Source: Azospirillaceae bacterium
Lineage (GTDB): Bacteria; Pseudomonadota; Alphaproteobacteria; Azospirillales; Azospirillaceae
Assembly (NCBI GenBank): GCA_028283825.1
Contig: JAPWJW010000005.1
Location: 310,001 to 374,000, forward strand
Direction of reading: 5' to 3'
Length of the DNA stretch: 64,000 bases
The notes under the pieces: generated by a model
What the model saw: only the letters and a program-made list of their open reading frames with translations
What the model was told of the DNA's origin: nothing
The model's database searches: none
In this document: positions 54,781 through 63,250 of the stretch, piece after piece
How positions within the stretch are numbered: position 1 is the stretch's first letter
Layout of the letters: each line of letters starts with the position of its first letter
Position numbers and translations under genes: made by a program

Positions 54781-56090
54781 CGGCGGCTCCCCGGCCGGGC
54801 GGCAGCCTGTTCCGCCAGCTGTTCTGGCGTGCCCTGCTGCTGGTGGGGCTGTGCCTGGCCATGATGGTGGCGCTCTCCTTCCACTTCCAGGGCCATTACC
54901 TGTATGCCGTGTGGCAGCGGGACATAGGGGATGAGGCGACTTGGCTGGCGGCCCGCTGGCCGGTTGGTGCCGACCCTGCCGGGATGGCTCGCGACTGGGC
55001 GGCGACGCACCGCGGTGTGCGGCTGACCGTCCTGGACAGTGCCGGCGCCTTGGTGGCCGACAGCCGGCCGGACCGGCCGCCGCCGGATCCGCAGCAGGAT
55101 GATTTGCAGGTGCTGGTGGGGGTGGCGCCACTGCCCGGCGGAGGCAAGGTCGTGTTGAGTCGCACCGGCCGGCCCCTGATTCCCATGCATGTGGAATTCC
55201 TGCCGCTGTTGCTGGGCTTTGTGCTCCTGGCCGCCATCATCGTCTGGTCGCCGGTGCGCACGCTGACGCGGGCCTTTCGCGCCCTGTCCGACCTGGCCGG
55301 CCGCGTGGCCGGCGGCCATTTCGGGCAGACGCTGGCCCCGCCGCGCCAGCGTGAACTGGCGGGCCTGGTGACTTCATTCAATGACATGTCGCTGGCCTTG
55401 CGGGACAGCGAATTGCGCCAACGCCGGCTGGTGGCCGACGTGTCACACGAACTGCGCTCCCCCCTGGCGCGATTGCGCGCCCTGGGGGAAACCGTCGCGC
55501 GGCGGCCGCAGGAGGCCAGCCCCCACCTGGCGCAGATGGATGCGGAGATCGCCCTGATGGATCGGCTGATCGGCGACATCCTGGACGCCGCGACGGTGGC
55601 GGAGGGGGCGGTGCCGTCGGCGCGGAAGCCGGTGGTCCTGGCCGACTGGGCCCGTGACGCCTTCGCCCGCAGTCGCCAGCGTCTGGAACAAACCGGCGTG
55701 CGGGTAGCGATGACGTTGGCGGTGAGCGCCGACCGTGTGGTGTCCGTTGATCCCCAGCGCCTGCTGCAGGCCCTGGGCAACTTGGTGGAGAACGCGGCGG
55801 CGGCCGTTCACGGCCGGCCCGATCCCATTGTCCACCTGGCCCTGGCAGCTGAGGAAGAGGGCTGGCGGCTGACCGTCACCGACAACGGCCGGGGCATTCC
55901 GGCTGCCGACCTGCCTTATGTCTTCGACCGCTTCTACCGGGTGGAACGGCACCGGGGCATTGGTGGGACCGGCCTGGGCCTCAGCATCGTCCGCGCGCTG
56001 GTGGTGGCGCAGGGCGGCCGCGTCAGCCTGGACAGCGTGGTGGATGGTGGCACCACCGCCACCCTGTCCTTCCCCTGGGATGCGGGCTGA
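54777..56090 (+). CDS. Sensor histidine kinase partner of the 54076 regulator
   Basis: 437 residues from a GTG overlapping the regulator stop (GTGA). Membrane helix at about residues 15-35 (L-L-L-V-G-L-C-L-A-M-M), a small periplasmic domain of about 100 residues, second helix (L-L-L-G-F-V-L-L-A-A-I-I), HAMP, the phospho-acceptor helix D-V-S-H-E-L-R-S-P-L-A, and HATPase motifs (L-V-E-N-A-A; D-N-G-R-G-I; G-T-G-L-G-L-S-I-V). Organisation is EnvZ/CpxA-like. The signal is probably an envelope stress or a compound handled by the downstream ABC transporter. Confidence 0.95.
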   Translation: MTAAPRPGGSLFRQLFWRALLLVGLCLAMMVALSFHFQGHYLYAVWQRDIGDEATWLAARWPVGADPAGMARDWAATHRGVRLTVLDSAGALVADSRPDRPPPDPQQDDLQVLVGVAPLPGGGKVVLSRTGRPLIPMHVEFLPLLLGFVLLAAIIVWSPVRTLTRAFRALSDLAGRVAGGHFGQTLAPPRQRELAGLVTSFNDMSLALRDSELRQRRLVADVSHELRSPLARLRALGETVARRPQEASPHLAQMDAEIALMDRLIGDILDAATVAEGAVPSARKPVVLADWARDAFARSRQRLEQTGVRVAMTLAVSADRVVSVDPQRLLQALGNLVENAAAAVHGRPDPIVHLALAAEEEGWRLTVTDNGRGIPAADLPYVFDRFYRVERHRGIGGTGLGLSIVRALVVAQGGRVSLDSVVDGGTTATLSFPWDAG

Positions 56091-56106
56091 GGGCGGCCGC
56101 CCCCCA

Positions 56107-56123
56107 CACACTTTCCCCACACT
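56107..56123 (+). promoter_or_regulatory. 11-base-period CACACT direct repeat before the ABC genes
   Basis: CACACT occurs at 56107-56112 and again at 56118-56123, exactly 11 bases apart, in the gap between the kinase gene and the ABC ATPase gene. The period fits an OmpR-family site, so the adjacent response regulator could activate the transporter here. The region is C-rich, so chance occurrence is possible. Confidence 0.3.
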
Positions 56124-56188
56124 CCACGCGAAGGCGCCGGACAAGGCGCGCTCATCCTGTCCCTTCCATGAAACGGGAAGGGGGCCTC

Positions 56189-56872
56189 ATGCAGCCCATG
56201 ATCGCGTTGCGGGGTGCCGGCCGGCGCTACCGTCACGGCGGCGGCGACTATCCGGCGCTGAAACCCACGTCGCTGACCATCGCCAAGGGGGAATATGTCG
56301 CCGTCACCGGCGCCTCCGGCTCCGGCAAATCCACCTTGCTGAACCTGGTCGCCGGCATCGATTACCCCAGCGAGGGCGGGGTCACCGTCGCCGGCATGGC
56401 GCTGGACACCCTGGGGGAGGGCGCGTTGGCCCGCTTCCGCGGCGTCCATGTCGGCATCGTCTTCCAATTCTTCGAATTGCTGCCCACCCTGACCGCGCTG
56501 GAGAACATCGTCCTGGCCATGGATCTGGTGGGGACGGTGCCGGTATCGCGCCGGCGGGCACAGGCCCTGTCGCTGCTGGATGGCGTGGGCCTGGCCGACC
56601 TGGCCGGCCGCCTGCCCTCGCGGCTGTCGGGCGGGGAACAGCAGCGGGTGGCCATCGCCCGCGCCCTGGCCAACGACCCGCCCCTGGTGGTGGCGGATGA
56701 GCCCACCGGCAACCTGGACCAGGCCAACGGCGACCGGGTGGCGGCCTTGTTCGACCGCTGCGTGGCCGAGGGCCGCACCGTCATCGTCGCCACCCATGAA
56801 GGCCGGGGCCTGGAGCGGTATCACCGCGTGCTGCGCATCGCCGACGGTGTCGTGGGCGGGGAGGGGGCGTGA
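56189..56872 (+). CDS. ABC transporter ATPase (MacB/LolD-like)
   Basis: 227-residue cytosolic ATPase. Walker A is G-A-S-G-S-G-K-S-T, the signature motif L-S-G-G-E-Q-Q-R, Walker B L-V-V-A-D-E-P-T-G-N-L, and the switch His is in V-A-T-H-E. The sequence is of the LolD/MacB/FtsE group that powers mechanical transfer by FtsX-type permeases. The ATG at 56189 follows GGGAAGGGGG; an upstream ATG at 56168 is less suitable. The permease gene starts within its stop region, so the two form one transporter. Confidence 0.95.
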   Translation: MQPMIALRGAGRRYRHGGGDYPALKPTSLTIAKGEYVAVTGASGSGKSTLLNLVAGIDYPSEGGVTVAGMALDTLGEGALARFRGVHVGIVFQFFELLPTLTALENIVLAMDLVGTVPVSRRRAQALSLLDGVGLADLAGRLPSRLSGGEQQRVAIARALANDPPLVVADEPTGNLDQANGDRVAALFDRCVAEGRTVIVATHEGRGLERYHRVLRIADGVVGGEGA

Positions 56873-59262
56873 TGGGCATGTCGATGCGTCTGATAAAGGT
56901 GCGGCGGGATTTCAGCCTGCGCTGGGGGCGCACCACGCTGGCCTTCCTGGGGCTGGCGGTGGGCCTGTTCGGCGCCGGCGTGGTGCTGGCCGCCTTTTCC
57001 CTGCTGCGCACGGATCTGGAGGCCAACTATCGTGGCACCAACCCGCCCAACCTGGTGGTGCGGGTGGACAGGGCGACACCCCAGGTCCTGGCCCGGCTGG
57101 CGGCCTTGCCCGGCATCACGGCGGTGGAGGAACGCCCCGTGCTGATGGCCCGGGCGCAAGTGGGGGCGGATCGGTGGATGCCGCTGGAGCTGTCGGTGGT
57201 CGATGATTTCGATCATCTGAGGATCGCGACCTTCCAGCCCGGGCCCGGGCTGGATCCCGCCCATTGGCTGCCGCCCCCGGGGGAAATGCTGATCGAGCGG
57301 GACGGCGCCGCCTTTCTGGCCGGCAGTCCGCAGGGTGCGTTGCCCCTGCGTTTCGCCGATGGTGGTGGCGTCACCGCCCAGGTGGCGGGATACGCCTTCG
57401 ACCCGGGCCAGCACCCGTCGCGCATGGAAATGCGGCTCTACGGCTATGTCACCCGCGCCACGTTCGCGGCCTGGCAGGCGGCGGGTGCGCCCGTGCTGGA
57501 CGGCACGCGCCTGCTGCTGACCACCCGTGCCGCCACCGGGCCGGAAAGCGCTACGGCCCTGGCGCCGGGGGTGGAGGCGGCGCTGGCCCAGGCCGGTGTG
57601 ACGGTGCGCCGGCTGGACGCGTGGGACGTTCCCCGGCACGGCCATCAGAACCAGCTGGATGCGTTGCTGGCCTTGATGGGCGCCTTGGCCGCCGTGTCCC
57701 TGGCCATGGGGACGGTGCTGGTGGTCAACCTGATCGACGGCATCATGACGCGGGAACGGCGGACCATCGGCATCCTGCGGGCCCTGGGTGCCGATCGGGG
57801 CATGCTGGTGCGCGACCACCTGCTGGCGGCCGGCGCCCTGGGGCTGCTGGCCGCGCTGGCCAGCCTGTGGCCGGCCCTGCGCCTGGGCGTCGTCATCGCC
57901 CGGTCCATCGCCGGCCGGCATAATTTTGACCTGTTGACCCCCGCACCCCCCTGGTGGGTGGCCGCCGCTGTCCTGGCGTTCGGTGTTGCGGTGCCCGGCC
58001 TGACGGCCGCCTGGGGTGTGGGCCGGGCGGCGCGCCCGCCGGTGCGGCAGGCCTTGGCGCGGGGTGGCGGCGTTAGCCTGCGACCGTGGGTGGAGACGGT
58101 GGCGCGGATGCTCGGCCGCCTGCCGCCGCTGCCGCGCCTGGCGATCGGCGGCATCCTGCGCCGGCCGCGCCCCGCCGTGCTGAGCGCCCTGGTCCTGGCG
58201 CTGGGGCTGGCCTTTTTCCTGACCGCGCTGAACGTCCGCGCCTCCATGCAGGGGACGGCGGCGGCGGTGCTGCGCGGCCGGCCCTATGACCTGACGGTGG
58301 ACCTGGCACAGCCCTATCCCATCGACCGCCTACGCACGCTGCTGGCGGATCGGCCGGAGGTCGCGGCGGCGGAGTATTGGACCGCGCTTCCCGGTACGCT
58401 GGCCACAGCGGAGGGCGGGCGTCTGGGCAATCCCGTGTCCGTCGTGGTCCCACCCGACGGCACGCGGCTGTTGCGCCCCGACATCCTGGCCGGGCGGTGG
58501 CTGGACCCGTCGCTGCCGGACGGGGTGGTGGTGACGCAAAAGCTGCTGGCCGACCTGCCGGCGGTGCGGCTGGGCGGCCACTATCGGCTGAGCCTGGCGG
58601 GCGGTGCCGTGCCGGTTACCGTGGTGGGCGTGGTGCGGGAATTCGGGCCGGCCCGCGTCTACGTGCCGCCCCGATTGGTCCCCGGTCTGGCGGAGGGGGG
58701 GCGAACAGACCTGCTGTTGCTGACCCTGGCCACGGGGGCCAGCCCGCGCCGCGTGGCCCAGGCGCTGGAGGCGGCGTTGCCCGCCGCCGGTGTCCGGGTC
58801 GGCGGGACGGAGACGGCGGCCACTCTGGTGGACATCATCAATGGCCATCTGGACATGGTCACCGGCGTGCTGTTGTTCATCGCCGTCCTGGCGCTGTTGA
58901 CGGGCGCGCTGGGCCTGGCCGCCTGTATCAGCGTCAGCGTGGTGGAGCGCACGCGGGAGGTCGGGGTGCTCAAGGCCATCGGCGGGCGGCGCCCCGCCCT
59001 GCTGCGGCTGTTCCTGTATGAGGCGGCGGCCGTCGCCTTGGCCGGGTGGGGTGGGGCCATGGCCCTGGCGCCGCTGATCGGCCGGCCGGTGGTGGACATT
59101 TTCGGCCGGGGCATCATCCGCTACCCCTTCGACTACCAGGGCGCGCCCTGGGGTGGGGTGGTCGCGCTGGGCGCCGCCGTGGCCGTGGCCTTGCTGGCCG
59201 GCATGCTGCCGGCATGGCGGGCGTCGGGGGTACCGGTTATCGAAGCCCTGCGCACCGAGTAG
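56869..59262 (+). CDS. FtsX-type ABC transporter permease (MacB/LolC/E-like)
   Basis: About 797 residues with two FtsX domains. A first membrane helix near residues 25-45, a large extracytoplasmic domain, three helices around residues 260-390 (L-M-G-A-L-A-A-V-S-L-A-M-G), a second helix set beginning near residue 440, another extracytoplasmic domain and three last helices with R-E-V-G-V-L-K-A-I-G-G-R-R. Start codons GTG 56869, ATG 56872 and ATG 56878 are close together. GTG overlaps the ATPase stop by 4 bases and ATG 56872 by one. With the ATPase it should move lipids, lipoproteins or peptides at the envelope under control of the upstream two-component pair. Confidence 0.9.
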   Translation: MMGMSMRLIKVRRDFSLRWGRTTLAFLGLAVGLFGAGVVLAAFSLLRTDLEANYRGTNPPNLVVRVDRATPQVLARLAALPGITAVEERPVLMARAQVGADRWMPLELSVVDDFDHLRIATFQPGPGLDPAHWLPPPGEMLIERDGAAFLAGSPQGALPLRFADGGGVTAQVAGYAFDPGQHPSRMEMRLYGYVTRATFAAWQAAGAPVLDGTRLLLTTRAATGPESATALAPGVEAALAQAGVTVRRLDAWDVPRHGHQNQLDALLALMGALAAVSLAMGTVLVVNLIDGIMTRERRTIGILRALGADRGMLVRDHLLAAGALGLLAALASLWPALRLGVVIARSIAGRHNFDLLTPAPPWWVAAAVLAFGVAVPGLTAAWGVGRAARPPVRQALARGGGVSLRPWVETVARMLGRLPPLPRLAIGGILRRPRPAVLSALVLALGLAFFLTALNVRASMQGTAAAVLRGRPYDLTVDLAQPYPIDRLRTLLADRPEVAAAEYWTALPGTLATAEGGRLGNPVSVVVPPDGTRLLRPDILAGRWLDPSLPDGVVVTQKLLADLPAVRLGGHYRLSLAGGAVPVTVVGVVREFGPARVYVPPRLVPGLAEGGRTDLLLLTLATGASPRRVAQALEAALPAAGVRVGGTETAATLVDIINGHLDMVTGVLLFIAVLALLTGALGLAACISVSVVERTREVGVLKAIGGRRPALLRLFLYEAAAVALAGWGGAMALAPLIGRPVVDIFGRGIIRYPFDYQGAPWGGVVALGAAVAVALLAGMLPAWRASGVPVIEALRTE

Positions 59263-59289
59263 ACAGCGGCGTGATCCTCATTGTGGAAT

Positions 59290-59311
59290 GGCTGGCCCCC
59301 TGGGGCCGGCC
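59290..59311. terminator. GC-rich hairpin after the ABC permease gene
   Basis: GGCTGGCCCC (59290-59299) can pair with GGGGCCGGCC (59302-59311) with one T-G wobble, 28 bases after the permease stop. No T tract follows. It may separate the ABC operon from the glucosidase gene. Confidence 0.4.
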
Positions 59312-59418
59312 GTACCTCAACTGAAACAGTGAACGCGTAGGTTGAGGTTTCTTGTTGGGCCGCTGACCCAGCGGGTGGGCCCGCTTGTTTACGTCGTCCG
59401 CGTTTCCGGAGAGGCTTC

Positions 59419-61062
59419 ATGACCACCAAAGACCCCACCCAAACCGGACCGGGCGTCCCCCGACCCTGGTGGCGCGGGGCGGCGATCTACCAGATCTATC
59501 CGCGCAGCTTCGCCGACGCCAACAACGACGGCGTGGGCGACCTGCCCGGCATCACCGGCCATCTGGACCATGTGGCCGGTCTGGGCGTGGATGCCATCTG
59601 GCTGTCGCCCTTCTTCACCTCCCCCATGCGGGACTTCGGCTACGACGTGTCGGATTTCCGCGATGTCGACCCGCTGTTCGGCACCCTGGCCGATTTCGAC
59701 GCCCTGGTGGCGCGGGCGCATGAACTGGGCCTCAAGGTCATCATCGACCAGGTCTATTCCCACACCTCCGACGGGCACGGCTGGTTCCAGGAAAGCCGGC
59801 AGGACCGCACCAACCCCCGGGCCGACTGGTACGTCTGGGCGGATGCCAAGCCGGATGGCAGCCCGCCCAGCAACTGGCAATCCGTGTTCGGCGGCCCGGC
59901 CTGGACCTGGGACGCGCGGCGGGGCCAGTATTATCTGCACAACTTCCTGACGGAACAGCCGGACCTCAACGTGCACAATCCGGTGGTGCAGGACGCCCTG
60001 CTGGACGTGGCGCGCTTCTGGCTGGACCGGGGGGTGGACGGCTTCCGCCTGGACGCCATCAATTTCTCCATGCACGATCCCGCCTTCACCGACAATCCGG
60101 TGAACCCGGATCAGGCGATGGCGCGCACGCGGCCGTTCGATTTCCAGCTGCACACCCGGAACATGTCCCACCCGGACATCCCGACCTTCCTGGAACGCAT
60201 CCGGGGCGTGCTGGACGGCTACGATGGCGATCGTTTCACGGTGGCGGAGGTCGGCGGGCCGAATGCCGACCGGGAGATGAAGGCGTTCACCGCCGGGAAC
60301 ACGCGGCTGAACAGCGCCTATGATTTCAGCTTCCTCTATGCCGACACGCTGACGCCCCAGCTGGTGCGCCGGGCGCTGGAACTGTGGCCGGATGAACCGG
60401 GCCTGGGCTGGCCCAGCTGGGCCTTTTCCAACCATGATGCGCCGCGCTGCGTCTCCCGCTGGGCCACGCAGGCCGACCGCGCCGCCTTCGCCCGTATGGC
60501 GGTTCTGCTGCTGGCCTGCCTGCGCGGCAACATCTTCCTGTACCAGGGGGAGGAACTGGCCCTGACCCAGGTGGCCATCCCGTTCGATCAGTTGCAGGAC
60601 CCCGAGGCCATCGCCAACTGGCCGCTGACCCTGGGCCGCGATGGTGCCCGCACGCCCATGCCCTGGACGGCCGGTGCGGCCAATGCCGGTTTCAGCACCG
60701 CCCGGCCCTGGCTGCCGGTGGGCGGCGATCATGACGCCCTGGCGGTGGACCGCCAGGCGGCCGATCCTGCCTCCCACCTGGCCACCACCCGGCGCATCCT
60801 GGCCCTGCGCAAGACCCATCCGGCCCTGGCCGTGGGCGACATGCGCTTCATCGAGGCGACGGACCAGGTGCTGGTCTTCGAACGCAGGCATGGGGACGAG
60901 TCCCTGCTGTGCCTGTTCAACTTTGGTCCCGGGGCCTGGACCACGCCGCAGGGGGCCAACTGGCCGGTGGCGGACGGGGTGAACGGGCCCACCCCCGGCA
61001 CCGGTGGCTGGACCCTGCCGCCCTTCGGCGGCGTGGTGCTGTCACGGCCCGAAGGTGTGTGA
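59419..61062 (+). CDS. Alpha-glucosidase, glycoside hydrolase family 13
   Basis: 547 residues. It starts W-W-R-G-A-A-I-Y-Q-I-Y-P-R-S-F-A-D, the hallmark of the oligo-1,6-glucosidase/alpha-glucosidase branch of GH13, and has a Ca-site-like D-A-N-N-D-G-V-G-D-L. Nucleophile Asp212 is in G-F-R-L-D-A-I-N, acid/base Glu277 in V-A-E-V-G-G, and the stabilising Asp340 in S-N-H-D-A-P-R. The late T-P-M-P-W motif is also family-typical. No signal peptide, so it should act on imported maltose- or sucrose-like glucosides in the cytosol. No sugar regulator or transporter adjoins it. Confidence 0.95.
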   Translation: MTTKDPTQTGPGVPRPWWRGAAIYQIYPRSFADANNDGVGDLPGITGHLDHVAGLGVDAIWLSPFFTSPMRDFGYDVSDFRDVDPLFGTLADFDALVARAHELGLKVIIDQVYSHTSDGHGWFQESRQDRTNPRADWYVWADAKPDGSPPSNWQSVFGGPAWTWDARRGQYYLHNFLTEQPDLNVHNPVVQDALLDVARFWLDRGVDGFRLDAINFSMHDPAFTDNPVNPDQAMARTRPFDFQLHTRNMSHPDIPTFLERIRGVLDGYDGDRFTVAEVGGPNADREMKAFTAGNTRLNSAYDFSFLYADTLTPQLVRRALELWPDEPGLGWPSWAFSNHDAPRCVSRWATQADRAAFARMAVLLLACLRGNIFLYQGEELALTQVAIPFDQLQDPEAIANWPLTLGRDGARTPMPWTAGAANAGFSTARPWLPVGGDHDALAVDRQAADPASHLATTRRILALRKTHPALAVGDMRFIEATDQVLVFERRHGDESLLCLFNFGPGAWTTPQGANWPVADGVNGPTPGTGGWTLPPFGGVVLSRPEGV

Positions 61063-61108
61063 TCACTCCCTAAACTATACTCCGGCGCTAATTCTCGCGT
61101 ACGCTCGA

Positions 61109-61582
61109 CTAACCGATCACCCATTTCTCGGCCCGGATCATTTCCAGGAGACCAAACCAAGTCATACCCATCGCGGCGCACACGTCTGGGATGTTGGGGC
61201 GGGCTAGTGATCCAGTCGGTTTCTCATCAGTGATGATTTGCAGTTCTTGGACATGAGCCATGGCGATCACAAACGGGTCGGCTGAGGTGCGCAACTTCCT
61301 TTCGCCTACAAGGCGAGGGAAACGACCCAGGACCATAGCCGCAGCAACTTGCACCTCATCGTCCAATTCGTAAAAGGCCGTGTTCCTCGCTTTTAGCCAG
61401 GCATACAAATCATCAGAGCGCTTCGAGGTTTCATGTAAAACTTCGATAGGAGCAACGAGACGGCCGCCCTTGATTAGATCTTCAATCTTTCGCCAAAAGG
61501 ACGGAAAATTTTCAATGGGATATCGCTCCTGCCAGGCGGCGATTAAAGAACTGGTATCGACGCAGTAGATCGCCATCGGCAT
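61109..61582 (-). CDS. DUF4411-type PIN-domain protein, probable toxin RNase
   Basis: 157 residues with the PIN acidic residues: V-D-T-S-S-L-I near the N-terminus, V-L-H-E-T in the middle, A-D-P-F-V-I-A near residue 100 and I-T-D-E-K-P-T near residue 117. This is the DUF4411 branch of PIN ribonucleases. It starts 6 bases after an HTH-ImmA/IrrE gene, with GGAG before the ATG at 61582; an ATG at 61576 is also possible. The pair has the structure of a toxin-antitoxin module on DNA of lower GC than the surroundings, which suggests acquisition. RNA target unknown. Confidence 0.85.
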   Translation of the reverse strand: MPMAIYCVDTSSLIAAWQERYPIENFPSFWRKIEDLIKGGRLVAPIEVLHETSKRSDDLYAWLKARNTAFYELDDEVQVAAAMVLGRFPRLVGERKLRTSADPFVIAMAHVQELQIITDEKPTGSLARPNIPDVCAAMGMTWFGLLEMIRAEKWVIG

Positions 61583-61588
61583 TCACAT

Positions 61589-62789
61589 TTACTCCGCCAT
61601 TTGAAAGGCGGCACGTTCAAGCGCCGAAATATGATTTATCTTTGCTCCCAAATAGCTAGCAACGTCGTTCAGTGTGATTCGGCGATTATAATAACTACTC
61701 AGTACCAAGCGCGTGAATCCACGGCCATTCCAACTCATAAGCATAACGCTGCGTTTAATCGGTGTGGGCTTCTTGTCTTCCCTGGCTCTTTCTTCAGCTA
61801 GGCGACGGTACTCCTCAATAAACCGCTGCCGTTGCTCGTGGTAGAAGTCCCAGGTTGCCCGCTTCAGGGTAACAAAGCGGATCAACAGAGCTTCACGACT
61901 AACGCCGATTGCGCCCGCAATACTGCGTAGCTCAGCATCGGTCCATTCTCGTACGCCGGCAGGGAAACTCTGGGCCATTATGGTTAACAGACGCTTGGGC
62001 ATCAGAGCGGCTGCAGCGACGGCATCGCAGAAACGTTCGATCTGCTGCTCCTCCGGACTGCTGCTTAGGTCTTCGGCAGCGCCATTCGAAATGGCGCTTT
62101 CACCCAGAGCGATGTGGGCTAACTCGTGCAATAGGGTAAAGGCTTTTCCCCCCTGGCTGTAGTCGCGGCCGTTCACCACGATTACGGGGAATTCAGTGCC
62201 GGCGATTGCGAAGCCGCGCATTTGCGATAATTCGACCGCCCGATGAGGGCCGCTGACCACGAACACAAGGATATTGTGCTCATCCATCCGGCGGCGCCAG
62301 AAGTCGAAGGCGTTCCGTGCTGCCTGCTTCTGGTTATCATCGTCTACGCCCAGAAGGGTTCTGATCTGCCGGCCAACCTCTTCCGGATCATCTTTGATCG
62401 TCGCCTTGAGGGGAAACGCTTCCGGCTTAGTTCCTTGGGCCTCGAATAGCTCTAAGGCTAGCTCCCGGCGTTCGTAGGCCGCACGGATATGGAAAGCCAG
62501 ATTTGGCCCCAATCTCTTCGTCTTCCACATCGGGTAGGCGTCGGAAGTCGCGCAACGGGGCGAAGTCGTTCGGTGGCTCTGGCAGATAGAACACGGCCAG
62601 AGGAAATTGATACTTTGCGGCTAGGAGGCGAAGCTGTGCCACAGTCGGGGCTTCTTCCCCGACTTCCCATGCAGTTAGGCGCTCTACAGTAATATGAGCT
62701 GCCTTTGCTGCATCCTCCGACTTCACCTTTGCCCGTTTTCGAGCCCAGGCGAGAAGTTCCGGTTTTACGATGGCCCTAATGCTAGCCAT
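61589..62789 (-). CDS. HTH (XRE-like) protein fused to ImmA/IrrE-type metallopeptidase domain (one +1 frameshift)
   Basis: 399 residues after correction. The N-terminal XRE-like helix-turn-helix (A-W-A-R-K-R-A-K-V-K; A-A-K-A-A-H-I-T-V-E-R-L) is followed by a DxxLP-like loop. Then comes an ImmA/IrrE zinc-peptidase-type domain with the motif L-L-H-E-L-A-H-I-A-L, and a Lys/Arg-rich C-terminus with a second helical DNA-binding-like region. The frame is broken by one extra C at 62507-62510; removal joins V-E-D-E-E-I-G to P-N-L-A-F-H. Such proteins are antitoxins or regulators that repress the operon. It is the partner of the PIN gene. The DNA upstream (62790-63250) has no other recognisable gene. 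Confidence 0.82.
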
Positions 62790-63250
62790 GGTTCGTCGCT
62801 TCTATCATCTCATCGGCATTGAAAGTGCCAGCTAGACCGCCACCGATATCTTCTTGGGCGTTGTGATGCAGGGTGTCCAGCTTTTGCTGATTTTAAACCA
62901 AACCAGGGCCTAAGTGGAGATCCGGGCGAAACATAAGCAACATATTGAAGGAATTGAGAGGTTGGAGAAAGGGGGCTCGATCGGGTCCCGCTCCGAATGA
63001 TACTTCTACTGATTCATCAATGCGTTGGGTGCACCTATTCCGGACTCATGCCGGTGCTGATTCGCAATATGCCACTGCTTATGGTTCCATCTGTTCAGGT
63101 CGGCTAGGGGCTGCCCAATCGATGCCGGCGAAGTCTCGACCGCCAGTGCCCAATCGCGCCGACAAGCACATCCCACGCAAAACCAGATACTCTCTTTGGA
63201 TTGGTAAGAGTTGCCGGGGTGTTTTAGGCAACCCCTAAGCTCTGATGTGC
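62790..63250. other. 461-base low-GC intergenic region, no recognised feature
   Basis: Between the HTH-ImmA gene start and the stop of the Asp-box gene. A 97-codon plus-strand frame (62945-63238) exists, but its composition is uneven, it has no ribosome site, and I see no similarity to a known protein. The first part should contain the promoter of the HTH-PIN operon. No hairpin, insertion sequence end or tRNA is evident. Confidence 0.4.

Noticed and set aside
62945-63238. 97-codon frame on the plus strand
   Set aside because: No ribosome site, no recognisable similarity and unusual composition; it may be a chance frame in low-GC DNA.
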